Shown here: positions 11,186 through 21,862 of the stretch, in pieces
Numbering within the stretch: the stretch's first letter is position 1
Layout: each line of letters opens with the position of its first letter
Assembly: GCF_001704415.2 (NCBI RefSeq)
Contig: NW_017189517.1
Span: forward strand, 7,079,167-7,143,166
Direction: 5' to 3'
Length of the DNA: 64,000 nucleotides
From: Capra hircus
Lineage: Eukaryota > Chordata > Mammalia > Artiodactyla > Bovidae
Translations under genes and position numbers: made by a program
The notes under the pieces: generated by a model
What the model saw: only the letters and a program-made list of their open reading frames with translations
What the model was told of the DNA's origin: nothing
Databases searched by the model: none

Positions 11186-11397
11186 GTATGTGCTTGGTCA
11201 CTCAATTGTGTCAGACTCTTTGTGACCCTATGCACTCTAGCCTGCCAGGCTCCTCTGTCCATGAGATTTCCCAGGCAAGAATACTGGAGTGGGTTGCCAT
11301 GCCCTCTTCCAGGGGATCTTCCCAACTCAATGATCCAATCCATGTCTACTGCATTGACAGGCTGTTTCTTTACCATCTGAGCCACCAGAGAAGCCCA
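11186..11397 (-). repeat. Bov SINE beside a TA/CT-rich simple repeat
   Basis: Runs from GCTTGGTCACTCAATTGTG to the head GAGCCACCAGAGAAGCCC. It sits between ATATATGTAT tracts on both sides, which obscures any target duplication. CT and TA simple sequence lies at 11128-11185. Confidence 0.88.
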
Positions 11398-11414
11398 ATA
11401 TATGTATACACATA

Positions 11415-11538
11415 TATGTATAGTTTTGGCCATGCTGCAAGGCTTGTGGCATCTTAGCTCCCTAATCAGGAGTTGAACCCTGGGCCCGGGCAGTGAGAGT
11501 GCTGAGTCCTAACCATTGGACCCCCAGCGAATTCCCTT
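11415..11538 (-). repeat. CHR SINE
   Basis: TTTTGGCCATGCTGCAAGGC through AACCATTGGACCCCCAGCGAA, followed by an ATATAT tract. Antisense copy. Confidence 0.8.
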
Positions 11539-11809
11539 ATATATATATATTTTTTTTTCTGATACTTTTATGGCTTTAATTTTTTACATACTTAGATAGG
11601 CAAGGCACATAGTGACTAGTGGTAGATCAAGTGTTCTCCTTGCACATACATGGGTCTGCTCATGTACACACACACACCAAAGTAACTGTGGAGGTGATAG
11701 ATATGTTAATTATTTGATTGTGGTAATCATTTTACAGTGTATACACATGTCAAAATGTCATGTTGTATACCTTAAATGTATATAATATTTATTTCTCAAA
11801 GGTCAATTT

Positions 11810-11925
11810 AGGGACTTCCCTAATAGTCCAGTGGTTAAGAATCCTTGCTTCCACTGAGGGTGTGGGTTCGATCTCTGGTTGGGGAACTAAGATCCCACAT
11901 AATGGTACAGCCAAAAAAAAAAGAA
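11810..11925 (+). repeat. CHR SINE
   Basis: Sense copy: GGGACTTCCCTAATAGTCCAG head, GTTCGATCTCTGGTTGGGGA box, and an A-rich tail at 11913-11930. Confidence 0.85.
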
Positions 11926-11964
11926 AAAGATTCAGTAGCATGGACATTGAAGAAGGCAAGCTTA

Positions 11965-12160
11965 TGTTTGAGTTATTGCTCAACTAACTAGCTGTGTGAC
12001 CTTGGGCAAGCCACTTTTCCTCTCAGTGCCTTGATTTCCCCATCTGTAAAATAGGCATAGAGTCATTCCAAGGACTAAACAAATTAAGGTGAATGATTTT
12101 AAGGAATATAGCCCAATGCTTGGCACATAGTAAGTTCACAATAAATTATAGCCATTTTTC
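11965..12160 (+). repeat. MIR SINE
   Basis: Well kept: AACTAGCTGTGTGACCTTGG, CCCCATCTGTAAAATAGG, and the 3' part CTTGGCACATAGTAAG. Confidence 0.85.
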
Positions 12161-13284
12161 TTATGTAAATCTGTGATAAATTTATAATTTATTTTGCCTA
12201 TAACTTGGAAAAAATAGAATTCTGAGTGAAATTACATTGTTTTTACAGGTTCTCTGGAGACTAACATCTCAACCAAACTGAATCTCCCATGTAGGATTTA
12301 GGTCTTTTTTCATGTCCTTCATTGGAATTTTCTTAGTATGAGTCTTAACACTTTTCTTGTTATTTCTTATTTATTCCTGAGTACTTTATAACTCTTATTG
12401 CTATTGAGAATGAAAGTAATTTTTAATGTTATGGTGAATGAGAATTTTCACTACATTAACTAATAGGTTATTGCTTATATAAAGGAAAGTGATGAATTGG
12501 TTTTATGCATAGTTTGTAAGGAGCCACCTCACTGAACCCTCTATTAATTCTAATAGTTTATTTTCTTGGAGACTGTTGTATCATCTGTTCTCTTTTTAAC
12601 ATTTATTATTCATTTCTTTTTATTGTTTCATTGCATCAGGCAAAATGTTGAGAGCAATACAGAGGCAGTGACAGTCTTGTCTTGGTTTTGATTTGAATGC
12701 TTATAGGGCGTGACCTCTATCATGATATTGTATTGGTTTCTGATATTAGCTTTTGTATTGATAAAGATGTTCCTATTCTTAAGTTTGCCAGGGTTTATAA
12801 TCAAGAATTACTGTTGAAGTTTATCAGATGCCTTTTTGGCATCTAATGGGATGACATTTTAATTATTTTTAAAAAAATCTTATGTAACCAGTTAATATAT
12901 TGAACTTCTGTAACACTGGCTTTGGTTTCCTAATAATGAGAATATTTGTTTCTAAATTAATAACTGAGATTGACTTTGAATTATCTTCATCAGGTTTTTG
13001 TACAAGTGTTACCAAAGTCTTCCAAATTTATCGGATAAATTGTTTTTGCCTGTAGTCCAGAATAATTTAAATAGCACAGTAGTTACACATTTCCTAAACA
13101 TTTGAGAGGTTGCAAACTTTAACAAAATTTTTTTGGTGATTGATCTTTTTATACACTTTTTAAATTCTTCTATGACTATTGTTTTATTTATAGTCTTTGT
13201 TGATCTTTGAGTCAATTTTTCATATTTATAGTTTCCCAGAAAATGGTTCATTTAATCTAATTTTCAGTGTCATAAAATTGTGCA

Positions 13285-13496
13285 TGCCTGCATGCCCAGT
13301 CGCTCAGTCATGTCCGACTCTTTGCGACCCCATGGACTGTAGCCTGCTGGGCTCCTCTGTCCATGGGATTTTCCAAGCAAGAATCCTGGAGTGGGTTGCC
13401 ATTTCCTTTTCCAGGGGATCTTCCTGACCCAGGGATTGAACCTACGGCTCCTGCATTACAGACAGATTCTTTACCACTGAGCCATCTGGGTAGCCC
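13285..13496 (-). repeat. Bov SINE (first of an adjacent pair)
   Basis: CAGTCGCTCAGTCATGTCC to GAGCCATCTGGGTAGCCC. The next SINE lies about 20 bp away in the same orientation. Confidence 0.92.
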
Positions 13497-13510
13497 ACAC
13501 TTGAGTGTAT

Positions 13511-13736
13511 GTGTGAGTACATGATAAGTTGCTTCAGTCATGTCCGACTCTTTGCAACCCTATGGGCTATAGCCTGCCAGGCTTCTCTGTCTATTGGGAT
13601 TCTCCAGGCAGGAATACTAGAGTGGGGTGCCATTCCCTTCTCTAGGGGATCTTCTTGACCCAGGGATCGAACCTGCATCTCTTATATCTCCTGCATTGGC
13701 AGGTGGGTTCTTTAGCACTAGCACCACGTGGGAAGC
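13511..13736 (-). repeat. Bov SINE with target-site duplication
   Basis: The copy from about 13525 to CCACGTGGGAAGCC is flanked by CACTTGAGTGTAT at about 13498-13510 and at about 13739-13751. This is a separate insertion event from its neighbour. Confidence 0.9.
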
Positions 13737-13881
13737 CCCACTTGAGTGTATACCTTGTTTATTACTTAATAAACATCATTAAAACTTTGGAAGCCTGAGG
13801 CTCCTCTTCTAACTCTGAATTTTACATTCATCATATCCTTTCTACATGATTTTACCATGTATATACATATATATTTCCAGA

Positions 13882-13884
<3 letters not shown>

Positions 13885-13932
<48 letters not shown>

Positions 13933-13937
13933 GTTGT
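13885..13937. repeat. (TG/TA)n and (GTT)n simple repeats
   Basis: A TGTGTG-TATATA run is followed by GTTGTTGTTGTT. It directly abuts the tail of a truncated SINE and may have grown from it. Confidence 0.9.
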
Positions 13938-13941
13938 TTGT

Positions 13942-14041
13942 TTTCCTACTCCAGGGGATCTTCCTGACCTAGGGATCAAACCCACATCTCTTGTGTCTCC
14001 TGCATTGACAAGCAGATTCTTTGCCACTGTGCCACCTAGGA
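13942..14041 (-). repeat. Bov-tA head fragment
   Basis: Only the tRNA-derived part is present (CTCCAGGGGATCTTCC to CACTGTGCCACCTAGG). The Bov-A tail is missing. Confidence 0.8.
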
Positions 14042-14189
14042 AACAAGGTTGTGCATACTATTTTCTTATACCTTGTAAAGTCTCTTCTGCATCCACTGTA
14101 TCATTACTTATGTTGTATGATTTTGTTTTGTTTGTTTTTTGTCAGTTTTGCCAGGTTTTTATATAGTTGCTTTTTTTTCTTATATATTT

Positions 14190-14277
14190 TTTAAAAAATA
14201 TAAATTTATTTATTTTAATTGGAGGTTAATTACTTTACAATATTATATTGGTTTTGCCATACATCAACATGAATCCT
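14190..14277 (-). repeat. L1-BT 3'-end fragment, very short
   Basis: TTTATTTTAATTGGAGGTTAATT and TTGGTTTTGCCATACATCA match the 3' end of the L1-BT at 28.9 kb, cut after about 80 bp. Confidence 0.8.
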
Positions 14278-14453
14278 TTTAAAAAAAAGGAAGCCAGTGA
14301 TTTTACTAATCATATCTACTTAATATCTAGATAATGTATCAATTTCTCTTTCATTTAAATTGATTTCTTCATCATAATTTCTTTTGCCTTCTACTTTTTT
14401 TTCTAGTTCATTTTTAGTTGAATTTCTTGCTTATGTACTTTCTGACTTTCTCT

Positions 14454-14680
14454 TTTTTTGGCTGTGCTGGGTCTTCCTGGGCTACTCTCTAGTTGTGGTG
14501 CATGGGCTTCTGATTTCGGTGGCTTCTCTTGTTGCAGAGCATGGGTTTTAGGACATGTAGGCTCAGTAGTTGTGGTGCGTGGGCCTAATTGCCCTGAGGC
14601 ATGTGGAAACTTCTGAACCAGGGACTGAACACATGTCCCATCCCCTGCATTGGCAGGTGGACTCCTCACCAACTCAGTCT
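14454..14680 (-). repeat. CHR SINE, long form
   Basis: GGCTGTGCTGGGTCTTCC, GGCTTCTCTTGTTGCAGAGC, CAGTAGTTGTGGTGC, then CCTGCATTGGCAGGTGG. Confidence 0.88.
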
Positions 14681-14734
14681 TTCTTCTTTAATAATAAGAT
14701 AGTTTAAAGCCATGGGGTTTCGTCTTGAGTGTGA

Positions 14735-14845
14735 TACTTATTAATTAATTAATTGACAGGATCGTAGTTCCCCAACCAGGGATTAAACCTGTGCTCCCTG
14801 CAGTGGACGTCAGAGCCGTAACCACTGGATAACCAGGGGATTCCC
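14735..14845 (-). repeat. CHR SINE
   Basis: A (TTAA)n tail is followed by GTAGTTCCCCAACCAGGGA and a head ending ATAACCAGGGGATTCCC. Confidence 0.82.
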
Positions 14846-15006
14846 TTGAGTATGATTTTCATTGCATCTTATAGGTTTTGATCATCTTATAGGTTTCTAT
14901 AGCCTTCAGATTGTCTGTAATACAGTTTTGATTTCCTCTGGATGATCAAAAATTCACACCTACCTTTTAATTGTTAATTTCTTGTTTTACTTTAAAATTG
15001 TAATTA

Positions 15007-15218
15007 GCAGTCCCTGGTGGCTCAGTGGTAAAGAATTTGCCTTCTAGTGCAGGAGACCTAGGTTCAATCCCTGGGTCAAGAAGATCCCCTGGAGAAGGAA
15101 ATGGCAACCCATTTCAGTATTCTTGCCTGGGAAATCCCATGGGCAGAGGAGCCTGGAAGGCTATAGTCCATGGGGTCGCAGAAGAGTTGGACACAGCTTA
15201 GTGACTAAACAACAACAA
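15007..15218 (+). repeat. Bov-tA SINE
   Basis: Sense copy: AGTCCCTGGTGGCTCAGTGG head, AAGATCCCCTGGAGAAGGAA, and tail TTAGTGACTAAACAACAACAA. Confidence 0.93.
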
Positions 15219-15548
15219 ATATAGCACGTAAGATTTTTAAAGTTTTTAGACTTTCTTGGAGGCCAATCAATTTTCAGAGGTGTTCTTAGAACATTCAAGA
15301 AAACATGTTGTATTCAGGATATACATTCTTCCTATATTGATTTTTAAAAGTTTATCATTATTTAAACCCTTCTTACAGATTTACTTGATCTTATAAAATT
15401 CAGAGAGAGATGTGTTAAAATTTCCTATATAACTATAGGTTTATGAATTATCTAGGTATTTCTAACTTTTGTTAAAAGAATAAATTATGGTACTATGTAG
15501 TTCCATAAAGGTTAATGATAGTATTATCTTCTTTGTAATTTTACCTTT

Positions 15549-15766
15549 GAGTGAGTGAGTGAGTGAAGTCGCTCAGTTGTGTCTGACTCTTTGCGACCCC
15601 ATGGACTGTAGCCTACCAGGCTCCTCTGTCCATGGGGTTTTCCAGGCAATAGTACTGGAGTGGATTGCCATTTACTTCTCCAGGGGATCTTCCCAACCCA
15701 GGGATTGAACCCACGTCTCCTGCATTGTAGACAGACGCTTTACCATCTGAGCCACCAGGGAAGTCC
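15549..15766 (-). repeat. Bov SINE with 10-bp target-site duplication
   Basis: TTTTACCTTT lies at 15539-15548 and at 15767-15776, on either side of the GAGTGAGTGAGTGAAGTCGCTC tail and the CCACCAGGGAAGTCC head. Confidence 0.92.
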
Positions 15767-16117
15767 TTTTACCTTTAGTTATTATAAAATATCCCTTTGC
15801 ATCTAATTTAATGCTTTTGGCTTTATAGTCAACTTTGAGATTAACATGGCCTTTCTGTTTTCGTTTTATTTGAATTTCCCTAGTATATTATTGCCCATAT
15901 TTTTATGACTAACCTTTTTATATCAAATTACTTGGGTGTATTCCTCTACTTCTATTTGATTCTTATCTGTATTTTCCAATCTTCATAAAAAATCTTCCAG
16001 CTTCTAACTCTCTCTATTCATTGACTCTTCTCCCAAGTACTTTGAATATCTTTGTAATCATTGCCTTGAACACTTTCTCAGATAGATTTCTTCTATTTGT
16101 TTATTTGTTTTTAGTTC

Positions 16118-16430
16118 TGCTGTCTTCCATGCTGTGTGCGGGCTTTCTCTAGTTGCCGTGAGCAGAGGCTACTCTTCATTGCATTTCACGGGCTTCTCTC
16201 ATTGCGGTGGCTTCTCTTGTTGCAGAGCACGGGCTGTAGGGCACAGGCTTCAGTAGTTGCAGCAGTTGTGCCCGGTAGTTGTGGTTCCCGGGCTCCAGAG
16301 CACAGGCTCAGTAGTTGTGGCGCATGGGCTGAGTTGCTCCATGGCATGTGGGATCTTCCCAGGTCAGATACCGAACTCGTGTCTCCTGCATTGGCAGGTG
16401 GATTCTTTACCCCTGAGCCACCAGAGATGT
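16118..16430 (-). repeat. CHR SINE, long form
   Basis: About 310 bp with GGGCTTTCTCTAGTTGC, GGCTTCTCTTGTTGCAGAGC, several CAGTAGTTG motifs and the head CTGAGCCACCAG. It is locally GC-richer than the L1 around it. Confidence 0.88.
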
Positions 16431-16584
16431 TGCATCGTTTGTTCTTTATATCTTTAGTTGTAGAAGAGCTTTTTTGCCAATCTTCAGGTTTTTTTCATCA
16501 ATAGTTGCTCTGTGAGTTGTAATTTTAGTATTCCTGTAGTAAGAGGTGAGCTCAGGACTTTCCTACTCTGCCATCTTGGTCCCT

Positions 16585-17038
16585 CCCCCATTTTCATAAT
16601 GATGTTTTGAAGTTTTCAGTGTGCAGGTGTTGAACTTCCTTTGTTATGTGTATTCCTAACTATTTTATTCCTTTTGATTTTATTGTCATTGGAGTTGTTA
16701 ATTTCATTTTTGGACTGTTTATTGCAAATATATAGAAATTCAGTAAGTATATTGATCTGTATTTTGTGAGATTTCTAAATTCATTTATTAGTTTAAGTAG
16801 TTTATTTTTGTGGATTATTTAACATTGTGTCATCTGCTGATATAGTTTACCTATTCTTTTCCACCTTTGATGCTTTTGTCTTTCTCTCGCCTAATTGCCT
16901 CATCTAGAATTCCAGTACAATGTTGACCAGACTGATGAGAGCAGACCACCTTATCTTGTTTCTGATCTTACGGGGAAAGTATTCAGTTCTTCACCATTAA
17001 GTAAGATATTAACTGTGGGTATTTTCCCTTCATTTAAA
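16585..17038 (-). repeat. Second old L1 fragment
   Basis: AGTTTTCAGTGTGCAGGTGT, TTCCTAACTATTTTATTCC, GTGTCATCTGCTGATA and TTCACCATTAAGTAAGATA are antisense ORF2 text. Because 3' ORF2 text appears again here, this is a separate copy from 12.3-16.1 kb. Confidence 0.7.
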
Positions 17039-17650
17039 AATTTATCTTGAGTAATGGGGAAACAGTGGAAACAGTGTCAGATTTTGTCTTTTTGGGCTCC
17101 AAAATCACTGCAAATGGTGATTGCAGCCATAAAATTAAAAGACGCTTACTCCTTGGGAGGAAAGTTATGACCAACCTAGACAGCATATTGAAAAGCAGAG
17201 ACATTACTTCGCCAACAAAGGTCCATCTAGTCAAGGCTATGGTTTTTCCTGTGGTCATGTATGGATGTGAGAGTTGGACTGTGAAGAAAGCTGAGCACCA
17301 AAGAATTGATGCTTTTGAACTGTGATGTTGGAGAAGACTCTTGAGAGTCCCTTGGACTGCAAGGAGATCCAACCAGTCCATTCTAAAGGAGATCAGCCCT
17401 GGGATTTCTTTGGAAGGAATGATGCTAAAGCTGAAACTCCAGTACTTTGGCCACCTCATACGAAGCGTTGACTCATTGGAAAAGACTCTGATGCTGGGAG
17501 GGATTGGGGGCAGGAGGAGAAGGGGACGACAGAGGATGTGATGGCTGGATGGCATCACTGACTCTATGGACATGAGTTTGAGTGAACTCTGGGAGTTGGT
17601 GATGGACAAGGAGGCCTTGGCATGCTGCAGTGCAGTGAAGGACAAAGCAC
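17039..17650 (+). repeat. BovB (RTE) LINE 3' end
   Basis: Sense-strand remains of the RTE reverse transcriptase C-terminus: one frame at 17047-17325 (SDFVFLGSKITANGDCSHKI, then VVMYGCESWTVKKAE), and in another frame RVPWTARRSNQSILKEISPG and YFGHLIRSVDSLEKTLM. The start is 5'-truncated. The terminal GACTGAGCGACTGAACTGAA is not present and the copy fades near 17650. Confidence 0.93.
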
Positions 17651-17695
17651 AAGACTCTGGAGATGCCAGTCAACCGTGTGATGCTTTCTCTATAC

Positions 17696-17896
17696 CAGCG
17701 GTTCCCAGTCTTTTCATCACCAGGGACTGGTTTTGGGAAAGACAGTTTTTCCACAGATGGTGTTGGGGGGATGGTTTTAGAATGATTGCATTTATTATTA
17801 TTATTATATTACAGTTATTGTGTACTTTATTTCTGTTATTACATCAGCTCTGCCTCAGATAATCAGGCATTAGACCCTGGAGGTTGGGGACCCCTG
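17696..17896. mobile_element. hAT-like nonautonomous DNA transposon (201 bp)
   Basis: Imperfect terminal inverted repeats: CAGCGGTTCCCAGTC at the left and GGTTGGGGACCCCTG at the right (reverse complement CAGGGGTCCCCAACC). The flanking 8-mers CTCTATAC (17688-17695) and GTCTATAT (17897-17904) agree at 6 of 8 positions, which is the hAT duplication length. It contains an (ATT)n run. No transposase is encoded. Confidence 0.75.
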
Positions 17897-17904
17897 GTCT
17901 ATAT

Positions 17905-18161
17905 CACTCACTTGTGTATAGAATGAGGCTAGAAAGTAGGTTTTCTGAACTCTGTAAGGCAATAAAAGTTTGTTTTTCCCTTAACTTTGGCATTAAGGAG
18001 TGTCACAATTTTTGTGGCCATGTCACAAAGGAAAGAATTTCCCAATTTGAGAAAGATGGGGAGGAAAATAATTGTCTTACATGCTTTTTTCATCTCTGTA
18101 CAGTCTTCCAAAATGGCTTTTTATTGGAAAAAATCACCACCCTCTTTTGACAGTGCTGACA
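17905..18161. other. Unique sequence
   Basis: Short overlapping frames on both strands show no family. Nothing else was seen. Confidence 0.35.
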
Positions 18162-18169
18162 CTGACCTT

Positions 18170-18374
18170 TCCTGGTAGTTCAGATGGTAAAGAATCTGCC
18201 TGCAATGCAGGAGACCCATGTTTGATCCCTGGGTCGGGAAGATACCCTGGGGAAGGGCATGGCAACCCGCTCTAGTATTCTTGCCTGGAGAAGTCCATGG
18301 ACAGTGGAGCCTGGCAGGCTACAGTCCATGGGATCACAGAGTCAGATACTACTGAACCAACTCAGCACGCAATG
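18170..18374 (+). repeat. Bov-tA SINE with 8-bp target-site duplication
   Basis: CTGACCTT occurs at 18162-18169 and 18375-18382. The sense element runs from CCTGGTAGTTCAGATGG to the tail CTGAACCAACTCAGCACG. Confidence 0.9.
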
Positions 18375-18382
18375 CTGACCTT

Positions 18383-19205
18383 CACAAAAATAGCAGACCT
18401 TTAGCTGGTGAACCTGTACCAGCTATCCCAATCCAGAAGAAATTTATTTAAAAAAATTAAAGTGCTAAGTCTTACACTTTCTGATACATCATACTGAACA
18501 TTTAGTGCGGGCAAACAGCTCCCAGATAAAATAAAAAAACTTTCATTTTACTGAAAGGGCTTGCACCATCAGAAGCCATGTTGCTTCTCAAGCCTGATGT
18601 CCTAGCAGATTAGCTATGAGCTTGTAGGTGAAACAGCCACTGCTGCCTCCCTCTGGTCTTATTTTCCTGTACTTCTAAAACCTATCTTCCTTCATCTGAT
18701 TTTTCCTTAACTATAAAATCGTCATTCTCTTTGTGTAAGAAGGTGAATATGAGTTTCGTTATTCTGCAGCTTTTCCCTTTAGAAAAAGAGTTCAAGGCCA
18801 GCCATCATTCAACTCAGGACAATTATTGTTGTGAGAAAATGCAAGGACCAGACTTTCCAGAACCTCCAAATTTCTAATAGAAGTGAGAATAACTATTTTT
18901 ATTTATAATTGTTGACACATTTTCATTTTCCAATCTGCCAGAGACCATGTTTAATCTCTAGTCTGGGTCCAAGTAGAAAAGACTCAGTTGCCTTTTAAAG
19001 TGATTTGAAAATAAGTTCAAAGTTCTGTATTTATTCATGTACGTTTTATTTCAGGTATCCTTTATTCCTTTGTGTGTATCCAGATTTCCATCTGGTAACA
19101 TTTTCTTTCTGTCTAAAAGACTTCTGTTAACATTTCCTGTATTGCCGTTCTGTTGGTAATGAATTCTCTCAGCTTTTGTATGTATGAAAACAACTTAAAA
19201 CATAT
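18383..19205. other. Unique sequence
   Basis: No coding frame, RNA gene or clear repeat was found. A weakly L1-like phrase begins near 19040. Confidence 0.35.
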
Positions 19206-19840
19206 TTTTTTGAAAAATGTCTGCCATATAGAGAAGTAGGATAGTTCACTGAACAGCCATATACCATCATCTGGATTTAATGATTATAATAATTTTGATA
19301 TATTAATATATTTTTTAAATATTTTAAAATAAATTATAGACATCATATTTCACCCCTACATAAGTTTTACACTCATCACTAACAAAAAGGACATTTTCCT
19401 ACATATAACCACAGTACCATTATTATGTCTAACATAATTTACAGTAATTCTCTAGTATTCTTTAATATCCAATCTTCATTTAAATTTCCCTGATTGTGTT
19501 AATACCAAAAAAGTCTTTACAGCTGATTTATTCAAACCAGATTCCAATTGCGTGCCATTTGGTGAATGTTGCTCTTAAATCTCTTCTGTTCTAGGACAGG
19601 CATGTTGTCTCTCCACCTCCCCTCCTCCCCGAAATGTGAGATATATATGTGTGTGTGTATATATATATGTATATATATATACAGACACCAAATATATATT
19701 TGGTCTTTTCACCGTTTCTGGCACAGAGCTCCTAAAATCCTTGGAATTTCCCAAGTGAAGAGAATACAAAGATGTCTTTTCTTATGTTAATAAGATAACT
19801 TTTGGAGAACACCTTAGGATGGAGGCTAGTTGTCAGTGGA
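19206..19840 (-). repeat. Old L1 3' UTR fragment with TA/TG tract
   Basis: GGACATTTTCCTACATATAACC, ACAGTACCATTATTATG, CCAATCTTCATTTAAATTTCC and AGCTGATTTATTCAAACC follow the antisense 3' UTR of an ancient L1. A TATATGTGTG tract lies at 19641-19683. Confidence 0.65.
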
Positions 19841-19944
19841 ACCAACCAAATGATTAGAAAGGAGAGTGGCTGAATGTTGGCTCAATCACCAGTGGCTAGT
19901 GATTTAATCAACCATGCCTATGTAATGAACCCTCCATAGAGTTT

Positions 19945-20205
19945 GAAGATACTGAAGCTGAAGCTCCAATACTTTGGCCACCTGATATGAAGAGACGACT
20001 CACTGAAAAAGGCACCAATGCTGGGAAAGATTGAGGGCAGGAGGAGAAGGGGGTGACAGAGGATGAGTTGGATGGCATCACAGACTCAATGGACATGAGT
20101 TTGGGCAAATTCTGGGAGATAGTGAAGGACAGGGAAGCCTGCTGTGCTGCAATCCATGGGGTCACAAAGAATCTGACACGACTGAGTGACTGAACAACGA
20201 CTAGA
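19945..20205 (+). repeat. BovB 3'-end fragment
   Basis: GCTCCAATACTTTGGCCACC through GACATGAGTTTGGGCAAATT and the end GACTGAGTGACTGAACAACG. Short, sense orientation. Confidence 0.9.
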
Positions 20206-20377
20206 TGAGGGAGATAGGATTTGAACCTAGCTCTGTGTAAGCCACGTGCTTAACTGCATTCCTAAAGTATGATTTGAATGAATCAGTGAATCCCTGGCCT
20301 GAGGCAAGTCACCTCTACCCTAAATGATACTTTACTTTCTATTTGTGTGCTTTTAGAAAGGAGTGTGAAATTTGAGA

Positions 20378-20510
20378 TACATGGTAACCCACTCCAGTCC
20401 AGTATTCTTGCCTGGGAAATCCCATGGACAGAGGAGCCTGGTGGGCTACAGTCCATGGGGTCACAAGAGTTGGACACAACTTAGCGATCAAACCACCACC
20501 ACCACTATGG
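20378..20510 (+). repeat. Bov SINE, 5'-truncated
   Basis: It starts within AACCCACTCCAGTCC and ends GATCAAACCACCACCACCAC. The tRNA head is absent. Confidence 0.88.
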
Positions 20511-21110
20511 TGGCCATGAAAGGCACCTCTCAGATCTCTGACTTCAAGGAACCTGATTGAATGATGATCTCGGTTACTGAGCTCTAAATTCTCTACTGCA
20601 TTTGCATGAGACCATTTTCTCCATAGATTCTGCCCAGCCAGTGACGGAGTCCATCAAAAATACTAAAGGAGACCCACTCCTGGGAGTTACAGACTTTGGC
20701 TCAAGGATCCCCTATCAGTCTTGCTGCCATTTTTTTAGAATTGCATTGCAGTGTAAGACTTCACAACCAACCTTCCTTCCTTTCCTCTCTCCTCCAGAGT
20801 CAGACCTGTATTACTGTCTGACAGCTCTTGAGCCATAACACATAGTGTCTTTTCCTTCACAGGTTATTTTCTCCATCTTTGTATCTTCTCCTTCTTGGAG
20901 GACCCAGACTAACAAGTACCTATTTCCTGATACTTCCCCAGGTAAATAATTTCTGATCTATAAGATGAAAAGACAAACCAGATTAATGGAAAATACAGAG
21001 ACTACCAGAATGGAACTGTCAAAGAAAGCCAATGGCAAGTTTATTGCATGCTTCAAATAGCAGTTTTTTTTTTTTTCAGGTGATGGTACAATTATAATTG
21101 GTTATGGATA
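20511..21110. other. Unique sequence
   Basis: A short frame at 20602-20838 has no recognisable domain. No repeat was recognised. Confidence 0.35.
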
Positions 21111-21121
21111 CTAACTTAGCA

Positions 21122-21340
21122 TGGACTTCCCAGGTAGCGCTAGTGGTAAAGAACTCACCTGTCAATGCAGGAGACATAAGATGTGTGTCCGATCCTTGGG
21201 TCCAGAAGATCCCCTGGAGGAGGGCATAACAACCCACTCCAGTATTCTTGCCTGGAGAGTTCCATGGACAGGAGAGCCTGGTGAGGCTACAGTCCATAGG
21301 GTCACAGAGTCAGACACAACTGAAGCAACTTAGTATGCAC
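21122..21340 (+). repeat. Bov-tA SINE
   Basis: GGACTTCCCAGGTAGCGCTAG head to the tail GACACAACTGAAGCAACTTAG. AACTTAG also occurs just 5' of it, but that word is also part of this SINE's own tail, so it is not a secure duplication. Confidence 0.92.
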
Positions 21341-21860
21341 TTTGTATGCATATTAGCAACTCATGACAAATAGTTTCATTTAAAACACTTATTTGAAAAT
21401 TGGAAGAAATACAGTGCCTCTTGGTTAGCAAAAATTGAAAGAAATATGAAGCTTCTTGCTTAGCACCAATTCTGGACATATTAAAGATAAGCAAAGGTCA
21501 TACATAACTTTCTAAGTAAAGATGTAAAAAGTCGTTTTTCATGTTTGAAGGTATTCCACAAAAAACAGTATTGTAAAGTAAAATAAAGTAAAAATTAAAA
21601 TAAAAAAAAAAGACAGATTGTTTTCTCTAATCTGGCTTAAAGAAAGTAACTGTGTTTTAGACTTCAAGACTGGATTCTATACATTATTATAACTTCTAGG
21701 CAGCTGTAAGGTGAGGGTTTGGTAGAAAAGAGATGGGGAAGGGAAGGAAGATGTAAATGTCTGATGAGGCACTTGAATAGGATCCAGACATCAAATATTC
21801 TATTTACATGAACTGGTAACATTCAGATTTTCAAAGCTTATTGCAGATCAGCTTAAATTT
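21341..21860. other. Unique AT-rich sequence
   Basis: A local repeat of GCTTCTTGCTTAGC-like text and an A-rich tract near 21575-21615. No gene was seen. Confidence 0.35.
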
Positions 21861-21862
21861 TT

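Larger units (their letters stand above)
12290..16117 (-). repeat. Old L1, split by many SINE insertions
   Basis: Antisense ORF2-derived DNA surfaces between younger insertions at about 12290-13284, 13755-13855, 14042-14190, 14285-14450, 14845-15006, 15216-15548 and 15777-16117. Typical phrases are TTGTCTTGGTTTTGA and TTCCTGAGTACTTTATA. All frames are broken. Confidence 0.7.

Noticed and set aside
15007..15080. tRNA gene-like A/B box sequence at SINE heads
   Set aside because: The GGTTCGATCC-type boxes belong to Bov-tA and CHR SINE heads. No cloverleaf with a proper acceptor stem was seen.
17034..17645. 203-codon minus-strand frame
   Set aside because: Antisense shadow of the BovB reverse-transcriptase fragment on the plus strand.
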